DNA of 64,000 nucleotides from Magnetococcales bacterium. GTDB taxonomy: Bacteria > Pseudomonadota > Magnetococcia > Magnetococcales > UBA8363. Within the stretch, counting starts at the first letter, position 1, and the number at the start of each line of letters is the position of its first letter. Both the position numbers and the translations under genes were made by a program. This document shows, one piece after another, positions 28,101-36,696 of the stretch. The DNA lies in contig JADFYU010000005.1 in assembly GCA_015232865.1 (NCBI GenBank), positions 23,244-87,243 of the forward strand. The letters are read 5' to 3'. Under the pieces are notes generated by a model. It did no database searches, was not told where the DNA came from, and was given only the letters and a program-made list of their open reading frames with translations.

Positions 28101-28645
28101 CTGTTGTTATCCAGGTGATCCAGCAGGGTGCAGACCGCTTGTGAAATTTCATTGTCCTGCGCAAGATGGTCCAGGGTCTCCCGAGCCGCCCGACCATAAA
28201 ACGGCCAGGCATCGGTCTCGATGGCCGGGGGGCCTCCCAGGCGGGATAAAACCGGCATCTGTCTGGCCAGGGTCGAACACAACGAATCGATGGTCAATAC
28301 CCGCAGTCGGCCCGGATTTTCCTTTAATCCCCACTGATGAAGGGCATCGTGCTCTACAGCTTCCTTTGCCAATTCCCAGGTCTGAAGTAAATACGGCTCT
28401 TTTGGGGCAGGTTGACTGCCGCCTTCCAGGGCTTCGAGAATGCGACTTTTCATCTCGGCGGCCGCCTTTCGGGTAAAGGTGATGGCGACCACCTCTTCCG
28501 GTTGGTTGACACGAGCCAAAAGCTTTAAAAATCGCAAGGTCAGCAGGCCGGTTTTGCCGGAACCGGCTGGCGCCTGAACAATAAAGGAGCGGCTCGGGTC
28601 CAACGCTTCAGCCCGTTGGACTCCATCGGCTAACGGTTCACTCAT
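25187..28645 (-). CDS. addA: AddA-type double-strand break repair helicase-nuclease
   Basis: A 1152-residue UvrD-superfamily 1A helicase with a C-terminal RecB-like nuclease. Walker A is APAGSGKT at 25-32. Later helicase motifs include HLLIDEFQDTSRSQ (DEFQD box), GDPMQSIYRFREA and VMTLHKAKGLEF. The nuclease site is GVIDRCFIDSDGIRW followed by IIDFKSSY. The start at 28645 (MSEPLADG) overlaps the end of the upstream gene by eight bases, as expected for a co-translated pair; a longer start at 28717 was rejected. With its partner it resects double-strand ends to load RecA, replacing RecBCD. Confidence 0.9.
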   Translation of the reverse strand: MSEPLADGVQRAEALDPSRSFIVQAPAGSGKTGLLTLRFLKLLARVNQPEEVVAITFTRKAAAEMKSRILEALEGGSQPAPKEPYLLQTWELAKEAVEHDALHQWGLKENPGRLRVLTIDSLCSTLARQMPVLSRLGGPPAIETDAWPFYGRAARETLDHLAQDNEISQAVCTLLDHLDNNRQRTEDLLADMLARRDQWLPHLQMETAKIRPRLEESLQSIIAEQICKLTQSLPPAMLQGLLKLAQTAARHLAGSAETDSPILTWDGRDQLPEDDLEAVEPWLGLAELLLTSPGDWRKSFSQKQGFPPQTSGRTAQEKADLKKFKAAAKDLVESLAPFETFRINLLNIRLLPPLRYSDGQWEILSALLTLLPVAAAHLKLVFSEQKKVDFAEVSHSAILALGETDQPTNLGLKLDYQISHLLIDEFQDTSRSQSLLLSRLIAGWEGGSGKTLFLVGDPMQSIYRFREAEVGVFLNARRFGIAPIILTPLTLRVNFRSEAGIVNWVNHAMADIFPQTEEISVGAVPYSESDAFHPRGLTEAVRVHSMPINDPLAEAGEVASLTVAARQKGLSVAVLVRSRNHLKHILPAFEQVGLRYQAVELNPLQDQAKIQDLLALTRALSHPADRIAWLSILRAPWCGLSLADLNQLVDPNPPVDVPPESSTLSDVHSPAHEKSIWQLMQDSLRVSRLSADGQARLLRVRAVLSQTLERRGRGSHFPGQGEWRRWVEGCWQALGGPATLKREADLLDVRTFFDLLEASEGRTAMPDLDQINRQLGGLYGATDPHADADLTVMTLHKAKGLEFDVVILPGLHRRPRGESRKLLTWLDNDPNSNGDRPPLLAPIARSDQNSEDAIQKFIRSVDKQKTAFETARLLYVAVTRAKKNLHLLAETVEEGNSPAPNSFLGTLWPVLSQPFTGLVDKEESKTGGRAGGGELIAPPLQALNSDWVCPKLPEISTTTLNAMTTEEPPVLFDWAGETVRLVGSVVHRYLSRIADEGAANWSAERVEAQSRSIRAHLINSGIHGHGLSAAVDRVKLSLIRSLADERGRWILDGTHQDSRSEFALSGHVDGRLIRGVIDRCFIDSDGIRWIIDFKSSYHAGGDLPGFLNSELIRYQDQLHRYGTLFRMLEDRPIRLGLYFPLMSEWRAWSFGE

Positions 28646-31370
28646 GGGGCTCTCCCAAACAGTCTGAAGTTTGGCTGGATTGAATCTCGGCGACTCGACA
28701 TAACAACGGCAATTCACACCATTGGCAGGCGTTGTTTAACGGGTCAACACCAGACTCACCCTGACAGTATTGCTCAGCCAAAGCGGTAATGATCCGTCGC
28801 CACTCTTTCAATATGGCGGGCCAATCCAGTCGATCGGGGTCACGCTTGCCATCGGCTAGAACCTCCAGGCCCGGCAAGATAGAGTCCCGATCGGTCAATC
28901 CACAAAATCCGTTCTTTTGAGCGCTCAACTGACCATAGGCCAGCGCGGCCAGACGATCTCCCAGATAAAGCCCATAGATGAGCATCTGTGGCTCCTGGGG
29001 TCGGTCGGAGAACCAATGGTTGATGTTGACCGACCCGGTTTTATAATCCACAATCACCCGATCCCCTTGAGTTGAAGAGGAGTGAAGCAGTTGATCGATT
29101 CGATCGATGCGAAAGTTGATCTGCATCCCCCCCAGCGACAATTGACCGGACATCTCCCGCTCTGCCACGATAAAATCAATCTCTCGACCCTGCTCCAAGG
29201 CAAGCCATGCCTCAAGCAATCTTTTTTGCCGGGTCATCTCCAGTTGCAAGTAGGCTTTTGGAAAAAATTGGGCGCTTCGAGCCTCTTGAGCAAGAACGGC
29301 TTTTTTTACAGAGTTCCGGATCAAGCCCTTTTTTTCTTCGACCGAGAGTGATTTAAGGGTTTGCAGAGTTTTGACCTGGCCCCAAAAGTTGGCCAATCCC
29401 TGATGGGTTATTTCACCGCGCTCGGCGGCGTTGAAGCCCCAAGCCGGATCTTCCAAGGGCTGGGCATTCAAACGAAATTTTGCGAAGGCCGAAAAAGGGC
29501 AGAGAGCCTGGCTCTTGAGTAGAGAGGTGCCCCCGGTCACTCGGATATCCGCCGCAAACGGCCGTGGAAGATTCTCTCTCATGGAGGACAGTCCCCCCTC
29601 TTGCATCGAGACAGCGGCCAAAAGTGGATATTCCATCCGGATCAGGGATTCTGGTTCAACTCGGGGAATCGAGGCGATCAACGGGCTGACCCGCTGTTCC
29701 ATATCCCCATCACGTGAAAAATAGCTGGCGATGCTTATGGGGGCTGCGCCTAGAATTCGATGGGTCAACCCTTTGGCAAAGAGAAGTTCACGTTGGGCTG
29801 TGGAGCGGGGCAGTTGGTGGGTTCGCTGAAACTCAAAGGGCAAAAAAGGGTTTGGTTCAGGAATCATCGGCCATTTTTGATCGGTCAAGCCCAGCATCCA
29901 GACCCCGTCAAACCGCTCTCCTTCCGCCTCCAATGCACCCAGGATATGCACCTGGGCCTCGGAGTTTTTGGGTTGAAAAGTGGTGGACGCAGCCAGATCA
30001 CAGAGAATTTCCAAAGCCTGATCCTCTGGGAGCGAACCCAAAACCAGTTCCAAACCGGAAAAGCTGGCCAGCAGTTTGCGGAAGGCTTCGATGGCCTGAA
30101 ACTCCTGACTGCTGACGGTTTTTTCTCCCGGCCATCCCAACCGTTTAAGAATCAAATCAAACAGATGCGCCCAATACTCCGGTAGTTGTTCAACAGCCCT
30201 TTCCTCCCGTTTTTCAGCCAAAAGCTGCAACGCATCCTGTAAGGCGGAGACACTCTTGGGAATCCGCTTTTCTCCGTTTTGGATGATATCCGAACAGGAA
30301 TAAAAGAGGTGTCCCTGTTTGCGAAGATAGGCGTCCAACGCTCCTCGTCCCGCCCATTCTGAATCGCCTCCCCGCCAGTATGGGGAGGCCAGCACTCCGG
30401 AACCGGTCTGCCAATCCTGCTGATTTTGGGTCCAGGCCAATAACTGAAGTCCGTCCCGAACAATGGGATAATCTGACAACGGCGCACCCAAGGAGAGGTT
30501 GAACAGCGGTTGATCGGGAAACGATCCGCTCTGGGCCAACCCCGGATAAAACACCTCTGAAAAGAGCCGGATCAAAGGGCTGCGCAGGGTTTGCAGCTCC
30601 GGCACAACAATACCGATCACCGGTCTGGACGCCGCATCACCCTTGATTTCTCCCGCCTCTATCTCTCCTCTGGCCCAACGAGCCGCCGCCAGGATTTCCG
30701 ACTCCCAATCGGCAAACATCACCCGTTTGACCTGATTTTTCCTGGCCGTTTGTTGCCAAAGACAGACGGGAACGCCGAGGGACTCCAACTGAGTGAAAAG
30801 GGTCGACTGACTGGGAGAAATTTCGTCAAACCCAGCCAGAACCACCCCTTTTGGCAGAGAAATCCGATCGAGATATTGACAAATAAAGGCAATCAAACCA
30901 CCTCTGGGTAGCCATCGCCTTTTCTCGCACTGACGTTGGAAGCTTTCGGCCCAGCGACAAAAGGCACGGGCATCTTCATCGTCGAATGATTCCGCGTGAG
31001 GGAGATCCAGTGACCAGGAGGCGAGAAGATTCCAGGCCTGGTGGGCACTCTGCGCCGCGCTTTGGGTCCAGAGCAGATTGCCCTTGTCCCCTGAGCGAGC
31101 CACCACCCGCTCCCAGATCAGACGTTCCTGAACCTCGCTCAACAAAATGAATTCCGGTGGCTGTACATCCAATAGCGACCGCCAACATCGATCCAACCAG
31201 GATTGAAACGGGAGAATATCCGGCGTCGGCCAGATGGACAAGCCAGCTTTTCTCTGCTTGATCTCGTACTGACCTTCCAAATATCTGGGCAGTCGCTGGT
31301 TGATGGTGATAACCGTCCATTCCTCACTGAGAGCCTGCTGCCACTCTTTTTTTTGCATTTTCAAAGACAA
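28638..31370 (-). CDS. AddB-like PD-(D/E)XK nuclease, probable DNA repair protein
   Basis: A 910-residue partner of the AddA-type helicase. The N-terminus (TVITINQRLPRYLEGQYE, WPTPDILPFQSWLD) matches the TIGR03623 'probable DNA repair protein' group related to AddB, and no Walker A motif is seen, so its helicase part is probably inactive. The C-terminal nuclease has VIVDYKTGSVN. A Cys in QALCPFSAFA plus C-x2-C-x5-C in ACQWCELPLLC could hold the Fe-S cluster that locks AddB-type nuclease domains. It is encoded directly upstream of addA on the same strand with an 8-base overlap. It could be labelled addB loosely, but I keep the symbol blank because the group differs from classical AddB. Confidence 0.85.
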   Translation of the reverse strand: MSLKMQKKEWQQALSEEWTVITINQRLPRYLEGQYEIKQRKAGLSIWPTPDILPFQSWLDRCWRSLLDVQPPEFILLSEVQERLIWERVVARSGDKGNLLWTQSAAQSAHQAWNLLASWSLDLPHAESFDDEDARAFCRWAESFQRQCEKRRWLPRGGLIAFICQYLDRISLPKGVVLAGFDEISPSQSTLFTQLESLGVPVCLWQQTARKNQVKRVMFADWESEILAAARWARGEIEAGEIKGDAASRPVIGIVVPELQTLRSPLIRLFSEVFYPGLAQSGSFPDQPLFNLSLGAPLSDYPIVRDGLQLLAWTQNQQDWQTGSGVLASPYWRGGDSEWAGRGALDAYLRKQGHLFYSCSDIIQNGEKRIPKSVSALQDALQLLAEKREERAVEQLPEYWAHLFDLILKRLGWPGEKTVSSQEFQAIEAFRKLLASFSGLELVLGSLPEDQALEILCDLAASTTFQPKNSEAQVHILGALEAEGERFDGVWMLGLTDQKWPMIPEPNPFLPFEFQRTHQLPRSTAQRELLFAKGLTHRILGAAPISIASYFSRDGDMEQRVSPLIASIPRVEPESLIRMEYPLLAAVSMQEGGLSSMRENLPRPFAADIRVTGGTSLLKSQALCPFSAFAKFRLNAQPLEDPAWGFNAAERGEITHQGLANFWGQVKTLQTLKSLSVEEKKGLIRNSVKKAVLAQEARSAQFFPKAYLQLEMTRQKRLLEAWLALEQGREIDFIVAEREMSGQLSLGGMQINFRIDRIDQLLHSSSTQGDRVIVDYKTGSVNINHWFSDRPQEPQMLIYGLYLGDRLAALAYGQLSAQKNGFCGLTDRDSILPGLEVLADGKRDPDRLDWPAILKEWRRIITALAEQYCQGESGVDPLNNACQWCELPLLCRVAEIQSSQTSDCLGEPHE

Positions 31371-31473
31371 CCTTTTATAAATCTTTAACAGTCGATGGAT
31401 ACTTTTTCGCCTTTAATTCCCAGGCAAGGGGTATATACTCCTTGCTTATAAGATTCTAAAGCTTTTCGAGAGG

Positions 31474-32994
31474 ATGGGACTCTTGCTGTTTTCAGGAATA
31501 AAACCAATACGTTCAATACTGTCTATCCTGCTCTTTTTGCTCTCATTCCCCGTGGTACCCCGTGCCTGGAGTGGGGAGTCCGCTTGGCAACCCTTTATCG
31601 TCGAAGTGTGGAAGGCCGCAACCCCCGAAGCCTACCGTCATGCGACCGGACTTTTTGAAGAAACCGTCAAGGCCGGCAACAAATTGCCCGCCGATAATCT
31701 GAAGTTTATATGGGGATTGAACCGTCTGGCTAGTTTTTATCACTCCCAGGGAAATTTATCAGAAGAGGAGGAATTCCGGGTTCGGGCCTTTCATTTGCAA
31801 GAACAAAACCTGGGGAAAGACAGTCCGCTTCTGGCCGAACCCCTAAAACAGTTGGCTCTCATCTGGGCGGAGCGTCAGGAGTATTCTCGCGCCGTTCAGG
31901 CTATGGAACGGGCCTTGAAATTAATGGATGATCGATTTGGCCGTGGTCACTTGCTAACGGTGGATATTCAAGAAAATCTATCCGACCTTTATCAAAAAAA
32001 TGGGCAATTCGACAAATCCAAACAGCTAAAAATGGAGGGGATCAGCCAACTCAAGCAGACCCTTCCCGCCTCCTCTCCCGGACAGGCTGTCATACTGGAA
32101 CAAGAGGCTGATATTTTTTTCCAACTTGGTCAGGAAGAGCAGGCTGTGGAGGCGCGGAAATCCGCACTCAACATCTACATGAAAAGCAATGGTCCTTTCC
32201 ACTTATCTCGAATCAAACTATTGATGTCATTAGCGGATTACAGTCAAAAGTCCAAACAGTATGAGGCGGCCCTGGAGTATTATCGCAGTGCATTGGCCAT
32301 TACCGAAAACATCAAAGGAGTCGATCATCCCGACCTATTCCCCATTCTCATTCAAATCGCGCAAATTTATAATCTCTCCGGCAAAACAGTGCTGGGCCGC
32401 CCTTTTTTAAACCGCTCTTTGTTGTTGGTCGAAAAAAAACACAGTTCAGACCATCCTGAAATAGCCTCGGTTGTCTTTGCCCTGGCCGAGAACTATCGCT
32501 TTGACAATCAAATTGGACCAGCCATTCCCCTCTATACCCGAGCGACCGCTCTTCTTCAAGGAGGAAACCTGCCCCCCTCCATTCTATTGGCCAAATCTCT
32601 GAGGGGTCTTGCAAAAAGTTTTCAGTCGCAGGGAAAAATCGACTCCGCCGAAAGCAATATTCGCAAGGCCATTGAAATCCAGGTAGCCCTCAATGGCGAT
32701 CAAGACCCTTGGCTACAGGAGGTTTTGGTCGAACATAAAGAGCTGATTCAGAGTTTGACCAACAAAATGATGCCCAATTTTTCTTACCCGAAAAAAAGAC
32801 GGGAAGAGGTTCGTCTGCTTCAGAGGCGACTACATAAAATGGGCATCAACCCCGGCCCGATTGACGGACTGCCCGGCGTGAAAACGCACCAGGCTGCCGC
32901 TAAATTTGCTCTTAAAATGGGTCTTCCTGCCGTCGAAAGAACCAAAAAAGTCGGCGCATTCAAGACCTTGATAGATCACCTGCCACCGACATGA
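31474..32994 (+). CDS. Exported TPR protein with C-terminal peptidoglycan-binding domain
   Basis: Predicted exported protein of 506 residues. An N-terminal signal (SILSILLFLLSFPVV, cleavage near RAWS-GES) is followed by repeated helical pairs typical of tetratricopeptide repeats (for example SRAVQAMERALKLMDD and YEAALEYYRSALAITEN). The C-terminus (RLLQRRLHKMGINPGPIDG and TKKVGAF...) matches PG_binding_1. It probably acts in the periplasm as a scaffold on the cell wall. It is divergent from the addAB-like pair, with 103 bases between them. I do not recognise a named family. Confidence 0.75.
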   Translation: MGLLLFSGIKPIRSILSILLFLLSFPVVPRAWSGESAWQPFIVEVWKAATPEAYRHATGLFEETVKAGNKLPADNLKFIWGLNRLASFYHSQGNLSEEEEFRVRAFHLQEQNLGKDSPLLAEPLKQLALIWAERQEYSRAVQAMERALKLMDDRFGRGHLLTVDIQENLSDLYQKNGQFDKSKQLKMEGISQLKQTLPASSPGQAVILEQEADIFFQLGQEEQAVEARKSALNIYMKSNGPFHLSRIKLLMSLADYSQKSKQYEAALEYYRSALAITENIKGVDHPDLFPILIQIAQIYNLSGKTVLGRPFLNRSLLLVEKKHSSDHPEIASVVFALAENYRFDNQIGPAIPLYTRATALLQGGNLPPSILLAKSLRGLAKSFQSQGKIDSAESNIRKAIEIQVALNGDQDPWLQEVLVEHKELIQSLTNKMMPNFSYPKKRREEVRLLQRRLHKMGINPGPIDGLPGVKTHQAAAKFALKMGLPAVERTKKVGAFKTLIDHLPPT

Positions 32995-33019
32995 TAATTA
33001 ACACTGTTCTGGAGCGATC

Positions 33020-33424
33020 ATGAAAAACAACGTCAGCAACTATGCCCTTGTCAAACAGGTTACCACCCCATATGCCGAATGTGTGGAGGCCATTAAAGCG
33101 GCTTTGGCCCAACAGGGCTTTGGTATTTTGACCGAGATTGACGTGACGGCGACCCTGAAAAATAAGATCGATGTCGACTATCCCAAAACAGTCATTCTTG
33201 GGGCTTGCAACCCAAAACTGGCCCACCAGGCCCTATCGGCCAAGCCCGATGTCGCCGTTTTGTTGCCCTGTAACATGGTCGTACGGGAGAACCAACAAGG
33301 CCAGGTCGAAATTTCAGCCTTAAACCCTCTGTTCATGGGCGAAATAATCGACCAATCCGATGTTCAAGCCGTTGTCGAGCAGGCCTACCAGAAAATAAAA
33401 CTGGCCATGGATCAGGTTTCATAA
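33020..33424 (+). CDS. DUF302 domain protein
   Basis: The 134-residue protein matches DUF302 (for example VEAIKAALAQQGFGILTEID, then PKTVILGACNPKLAHQAL and VAVLLPCNMVVRE). The family is widespread, forms a small alpha/beta fold and has no assigned reaction. A good ribosome-binding site (GGAG) precedes the ATG by about 6 bases. The Cys in GACNP and in LPCNM are kept as in other members. It has 25 bases between it and the TPR gene, so it may be co-transcribed with it. The IS4-type insertion begins about 30 bases after its stop. Confidence 0.85.
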   Translation: MKNNVSNYALVKQVTTPYAECVEAIKAALAQQGFGILTEIDVTATLKNKIDVDYPKTVILGACNPKLAHQALSAKPDVAVLLPCNMVVRENQQGQVEISALNPLFMGEIIDQSDVQAVVEQAYQKIKLAMDQVS

Positions 33425-33427
33425 AAT

Positions 33428-34502
33428 CTGTTCACTACCGGACACTTTTTTGCCCTCCCGAGCACATCGTAAATGAAACCGGGATTTTCATGCCTTCGTT
33501 CATGAAGTATTCCAATAACCTCAATCCAAGCTGAAAAAGACTCAGATCGCAACGTTCAGTGCGGTGAATAATACCAACCCACCTTTTTTTTTGCCTCTAC
33601 TCCAAGGTAAATAATCCAGATATAGGCAAGACATGCAGCGATTAAAATTCTTGAAATTCTATCTGGATCAGATAGATGCGACTTGTGTATGTTGAAGCCA
33701 CGGCTTTTCTGGTCTGAAAAAAATGTTTCTATCCGAAATCGCAATGCATACAATTCACAAGCCTCATCCACCGATTTTACGTTGGTTACCAGGAAAATTG
33801 GCTCCTTATGGCCATTTCCCCAATTACAGGTAACTGTTACTGGACCATATTTTTTATTTGTAAACAGAGTGTTGCGTATCTCAATGTGCTCTCCAGGCTC
33901 CAGATATGATACAGCTTTTACGCACTGGAATTCATACCCATCCCAAAACAGCTTGACATTTTTCCCTGTACGGCACACATATTCCCAGCCAAACCCTTGA
34001 ATATCAGATTGCAACTCGGTGCCATCAAACTCACCATCCCCCAAGATCACTATTCGTTTGCCTTCAGTCACTATGGCTCTGAGACAGTTGAGCAGTTCCA
34101 AATGGGCAGATTCTGGAAGGTGACCTTTTTTACCTTTTACCACGAGCCAGCAAACAGGCAATGACCGACCCTGGAAAATAACACTAAACATCAAGGTTCT
34201 ACAGCCACGACCAACAGTGCTTCCATCTATGGCAAATACCAATGTCTTTCCTGCTAAATTGCGGAGCATGACTTCTACAAATGTCAGGAAATAATATTCA
34301 AAATCAATCCGTTTGTTGTTTACCAAACTTGAATATTTCTTTTCCCGACTGGTTGCCTTGTTGCCATCCGGTACCTTACTGGCTACCTGTGGTAAGTTCA
34401 CGCTCTTGCTACCGACGATAACAGGGGGGGGGAGGGTTTATGCGGTTTTTCTTATGGTCTTGAAAGTTGTTGCCTGCAGGAATTGATTCGAACAGGACAC
34501 TT
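33428..34502. mobile_element. IS4-family insertion sequence, ends uncertain
   Basis: An IS4-type transposase gene sits between the DUF302 and ExeA/SPOR genes. A short inverted CTGTTC/GAACAG occurs at 33428-33433 and 34490-34495, and an 8-base direct repeat GGACACTT occurs at 33440-33447 and 34495-34502. The two candidate boundaries disagree, so the true ends are not resolved. Flanking sequence has lower GC and weaker coding signs than its neighbours. The element is probably defective. Confidence 0.5.
33556..34401 (-). CDS. IS4-family transposase (probably N-terminally truncated)
   Basis: DDE transposase of 281 residues. The first Asp is in FAIDGSTVGRG and the second in VILGDGEFDG. The third acidic residue lies in the IS4 signature Y-x2-R-x3-E-x6-K, seen exactly as YALRFRIETFFSDQK. 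Full IS4 enzymes are about 370-450 residues, so an N-terminal domain seems missing. The start is a GTG at 34401; just upstream in the same frame are nine C residues (nine G on the plus strand) and then a stop. The long homopolymer suggests a frameshift, either decay or programmed, but the sequence cannot tell which. The residues of the catalytic site look intact. Confidence 0.85.
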   Translation of the reverse strand: MNLPQVASKVPDGNKATSREKKYSSLVNNKRIDFEYYFLTFVEVMLRNLAGKTLVFAIDGSTVGRGCRTLMFSVIFQGRSLPVCWLVVKGKKGHLPESAHLELLNCLRAIVTEGKRIVILGDGEFDGTELQSDIQGFGWEYVCRTGKNVKLFWDGYEFQCVKAVSYLEPGEHIEIRNTLFTNKKYGPVTVTCNWGNGHKEPIFLVTNVKSVDEACELYALRFRIETFFSDQKSRGFNIHKSHLSDPDRISRILIAACLAYIWIIYLGVEAKKKVGWYYSPH

Positions 34503-34516
34503 CTGGACGGGTTGGT

Positions 34517-36370
34517 CTATTCATAGAACAGATCGATAACTCGGGCGGGAATGCTTTCGCGTTTGCTGATGTCGTCGGCCATTTTATTGGCTACAGCACG
34601 GTCTCGATAGTTGAGTCGGACTGAGAACCATTTTTTCTCGCCTTTTTCAAAGAGATGAACGTAGGGTTCCAGTCCACGGTTGGAAAGATCCAGCATCAGG
34701 CGTTCGGCATTGTCCCGATTGAGGAAAGAGCCGATCTGAACGACAAAAATTTGTCCGGCTGACTTCAGAGTCTCTTCGGTGGTCAAGGGCAGAGGCTCCC
34801 CATCAGCCAGGCCCAAATCGGATAAAATCTCGGTTGTTTCAAGCTTTTGAACCTTGGCGACCATTTTTTCCAACACCCGATCCTCAACCGAACCAACCCG
34901 TAAAGGAGGCAAATCAGGTGTGGTATTGTGGGAGACCTGCTTGGGCTTGACTCGGCTCAATGCTGAGAAAAATCCAACTTTTCTGGGTGGTGTTCCCGGC
35001 AGATCCGAAGGGGATCGTTTGACGATTGCAGCAATTTGCTTAGGCGCAGAAACCGGAGCAGTATAAGAGGTCGCCCGGCTTTTGGCCGTCAGGATGGGTT
35101 GCGGATTGGCCGACTCGGAAAACCGCCTCTGCTGAGCGCGCTGAGGGGCAGTGGTCGGTGGAGAAGGCCAGATGGCAACCAATGATTTTTCCACCTTGTT
35201 TTCGACGGTGTTCAGGGGCTTTTCCAGTTCTGGCGCTGGGTTCGGCGGTAAGACGGCCCGAGCTTGAACCGGTTCCGCACTCATCCACTCCTTTTTTGCC
35301 ATCACCTCACCAAAGGAAAGGGGCTTCTCTTCATTGGGCGTAGTGTCCACATTGTCAGCCACGATTGGCAAAGCGATTTTTGCAACGGTCTGATGTTGAT
35401 CGTCAGAATCAAACAGGCCACCCACCACAATCCCGACTCCCAACAGAACCATCAGGGCCACAGCCACTGTTTTCAGGTTGAAAATGGAAGAAGAAGAAGC
35501 CAATTTTGAAGCACCCGGAAGATCCCGGCCCTTTTGCTGGGCACTCTTGACCAGGGATCGGGTGATGATCCAACGCGGCCTGAGTTTGATCTGGGCCAAG
35601 GTCTGGTTCAGAATTTGTTCGATTCGGAAAGGATTCCCCTGGGTAACGGAGAAGATATCTACCCAGGCAAACCAAGAGACCCGAATATGACGTCCAACAC
35701 TCTTGCGAATGTAGAAATGAATAAAGTCCAGGACTTCAGAACGAGTAAACGGCGTAATCTCCCCCGAACCGATGATCTCTTTTCGGATGGTCGCAAAGGG
35801 TTGGGTATCCAGACATCCCAACAGCTCGGGCCGACCGACCAACAGAACCTGAACCGGTTTGATATCCTTGGCCGAAAATGGAATCAAATAGGAGAGGATC
35901 GTGGCATTTTCATCGCTCAACATCTGCGCCTGATCGATCGCAACCAGAAGGCGTCTGCCGGTTGCCGCGCGCTCTTCCAAAACATCCAGCAACTGTTTAT
36001 GGGTTAGTTCCAGAGGTACAGGCAGTTCGGTCGATCTGTTGTTGCCGTATTTGACCGCCTCCATCAGTTTTTGCAAAAAAAGGTTGGCTGGCAGGGTCGG
36101 GTCGGGAATGTGAACCATGTCCCGATTGTCTGGCAAAACATCTTTGAGGCGGTTGAGAAAATGGCTCTTTCCCACTCCAGGTTCCCCGGTGATGAGGATA
36201 ACCCCCTCGCCCCGAACAATGGATGCTCGGAAAACACGCCAAACAGGGGCGTGACTTCTTACGGAGAAGTAGAATCTTCTACCGGGTCTTTGGGAAGTGG
36301 GCTGAGATTTTCGTTTTCCCAATACTCCCAGATCGGCAGAGATTTCATGAGTAGAGTTGGTTGGAATCAC
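34517..36370 (-). CDS. ExeA-type AAA ATPase fused to a SPOR domain
   Basis: A single-pass membrane protein of 617 residues. The N-terminal ATPase (VRSHAPVWRVFRASIVRGEG, Walker A GEPGVGKSH, Walker B LLVAIDQAQ) resembles the ExeA/MshM/XrtA-associated ATPases. A transmembrane helix (TVAVALMVLLGVGIVVGGLF, around 310) follows. A proline-rich linker then leads to a C-terminal SPOR domain, about 540-617 (IFVVQIGSFLNRDNAERLML ... KKWFSVRLNYRD), which binds denuded peptidoglycan at the septum. DamX of enteric bacteria has a related ATPase-less architecture. It lies next to polysaccharide genes, so a role in envelope or polysaccharide export coupling is possible but not proven. Confidence 0.85.
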   Translation of the reverse strand: MIPTNSTHEISADLGVLGKRKSQPTSQRPGRRFYFSVRSHAPVWRVFRASIVRGEGVILITGEPGVGKSHFLNRLKDVLPDNRDMVHIPDPTLPANLFLQKLMEAVKYGNNRSTELPVPLELTHKQLLDVLEERAATGRRLLVAIDQAQMLSDENATILSYLIPFSAKDIKPVQVLLVGRPELLGCLDTQPFATIRKEIIGSGEITPFTRSEVLDFIHFYIRKSVGRHIRVSWFAWVDIFSVTQGNPFRIEQILNQTLAQIKLRPRWIITRSLVKSAQQKGRDLPGASKLASSSSIFNLKTVAVALMVLLGVGIVVGGLFDSDDQHQTVAKIALPIVADNVDTTPNEEKPLSFGEVMAKKEWMSAEPVQARAVLPPNPAPELEKPLNTVENKVEKSLVAIWPSPPTTAPQRAQQRRFSESANPQPILTAKSRATSYTAPVSAPKQIAAIVKRSPSDLPGTPPRKVGFFSALSRVKPKQVSHNTTPDLPPLRVGSVEDRVLEKMVAKVQKLETTEILSDLGLADGEPLPLTTEETLKSAGQIFVVQIGSFLNRDNAERLMLDLSNRGLEPYVHLFEKGEKKWFSVRLNYRDRAVANKMADDISKRESIPARVIDLFYE

Positions 36371-36696
36371 CCAAAATCGACCATCGGCTAAAAATCCCTA
36401 AAAAATTTCATTCCCGCTCTTTTAGCAGGCGAAATCTAACAAGTGGGTATTTTAACACGAACTTTCCGTCCCTAAAACAGGTCTTCAACAGACTTGGTCG
36501 AATAAAAACGCAGCGAGCCTTCCCTGAATAAATGCAAACTTACTTTAAACTGCTTGATATATTGATTTTTTTTGCACATCGAAATAAAAATATGTACGCG
36601 CTAGACTTACAATAATTTTTTAAAAAAACAAACTCAGCTCTCTTCTAACCTTCGAAAAGAGAGCTTCTGAGTTACGTTAATAGAAGTTATCGTAAA
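36371..36696. other. Intergenic gap ExeA/SPOR-manC
   Basis: This gap of 326 bases is noticeably A/T-rich (for example around 36540-36630). It must contain the promoter of the ExeA/SPOR gene and, near manC, a terminator (see separate entry). No other gene or repeat arm was seen. Confidence 0.6.
36618..36675 (-). terminator. Intrinsic terminator after manC
   Basis: On the minus strand a stem made of AACTCAG and CTCTC paired with GAGAG and CTGAGTT (with a 3-base bulge) is followed by TTTGTTTTTTT. It lies about 20 bases after the manC stop. Confidence 0.7.

Noticed and set aside
33440..34502. GGACACTT direct repeat as proof of the IS target duplication
   Set aside because: The sequences just inside do not form matching terminal inverted repeats, so it may be chance.
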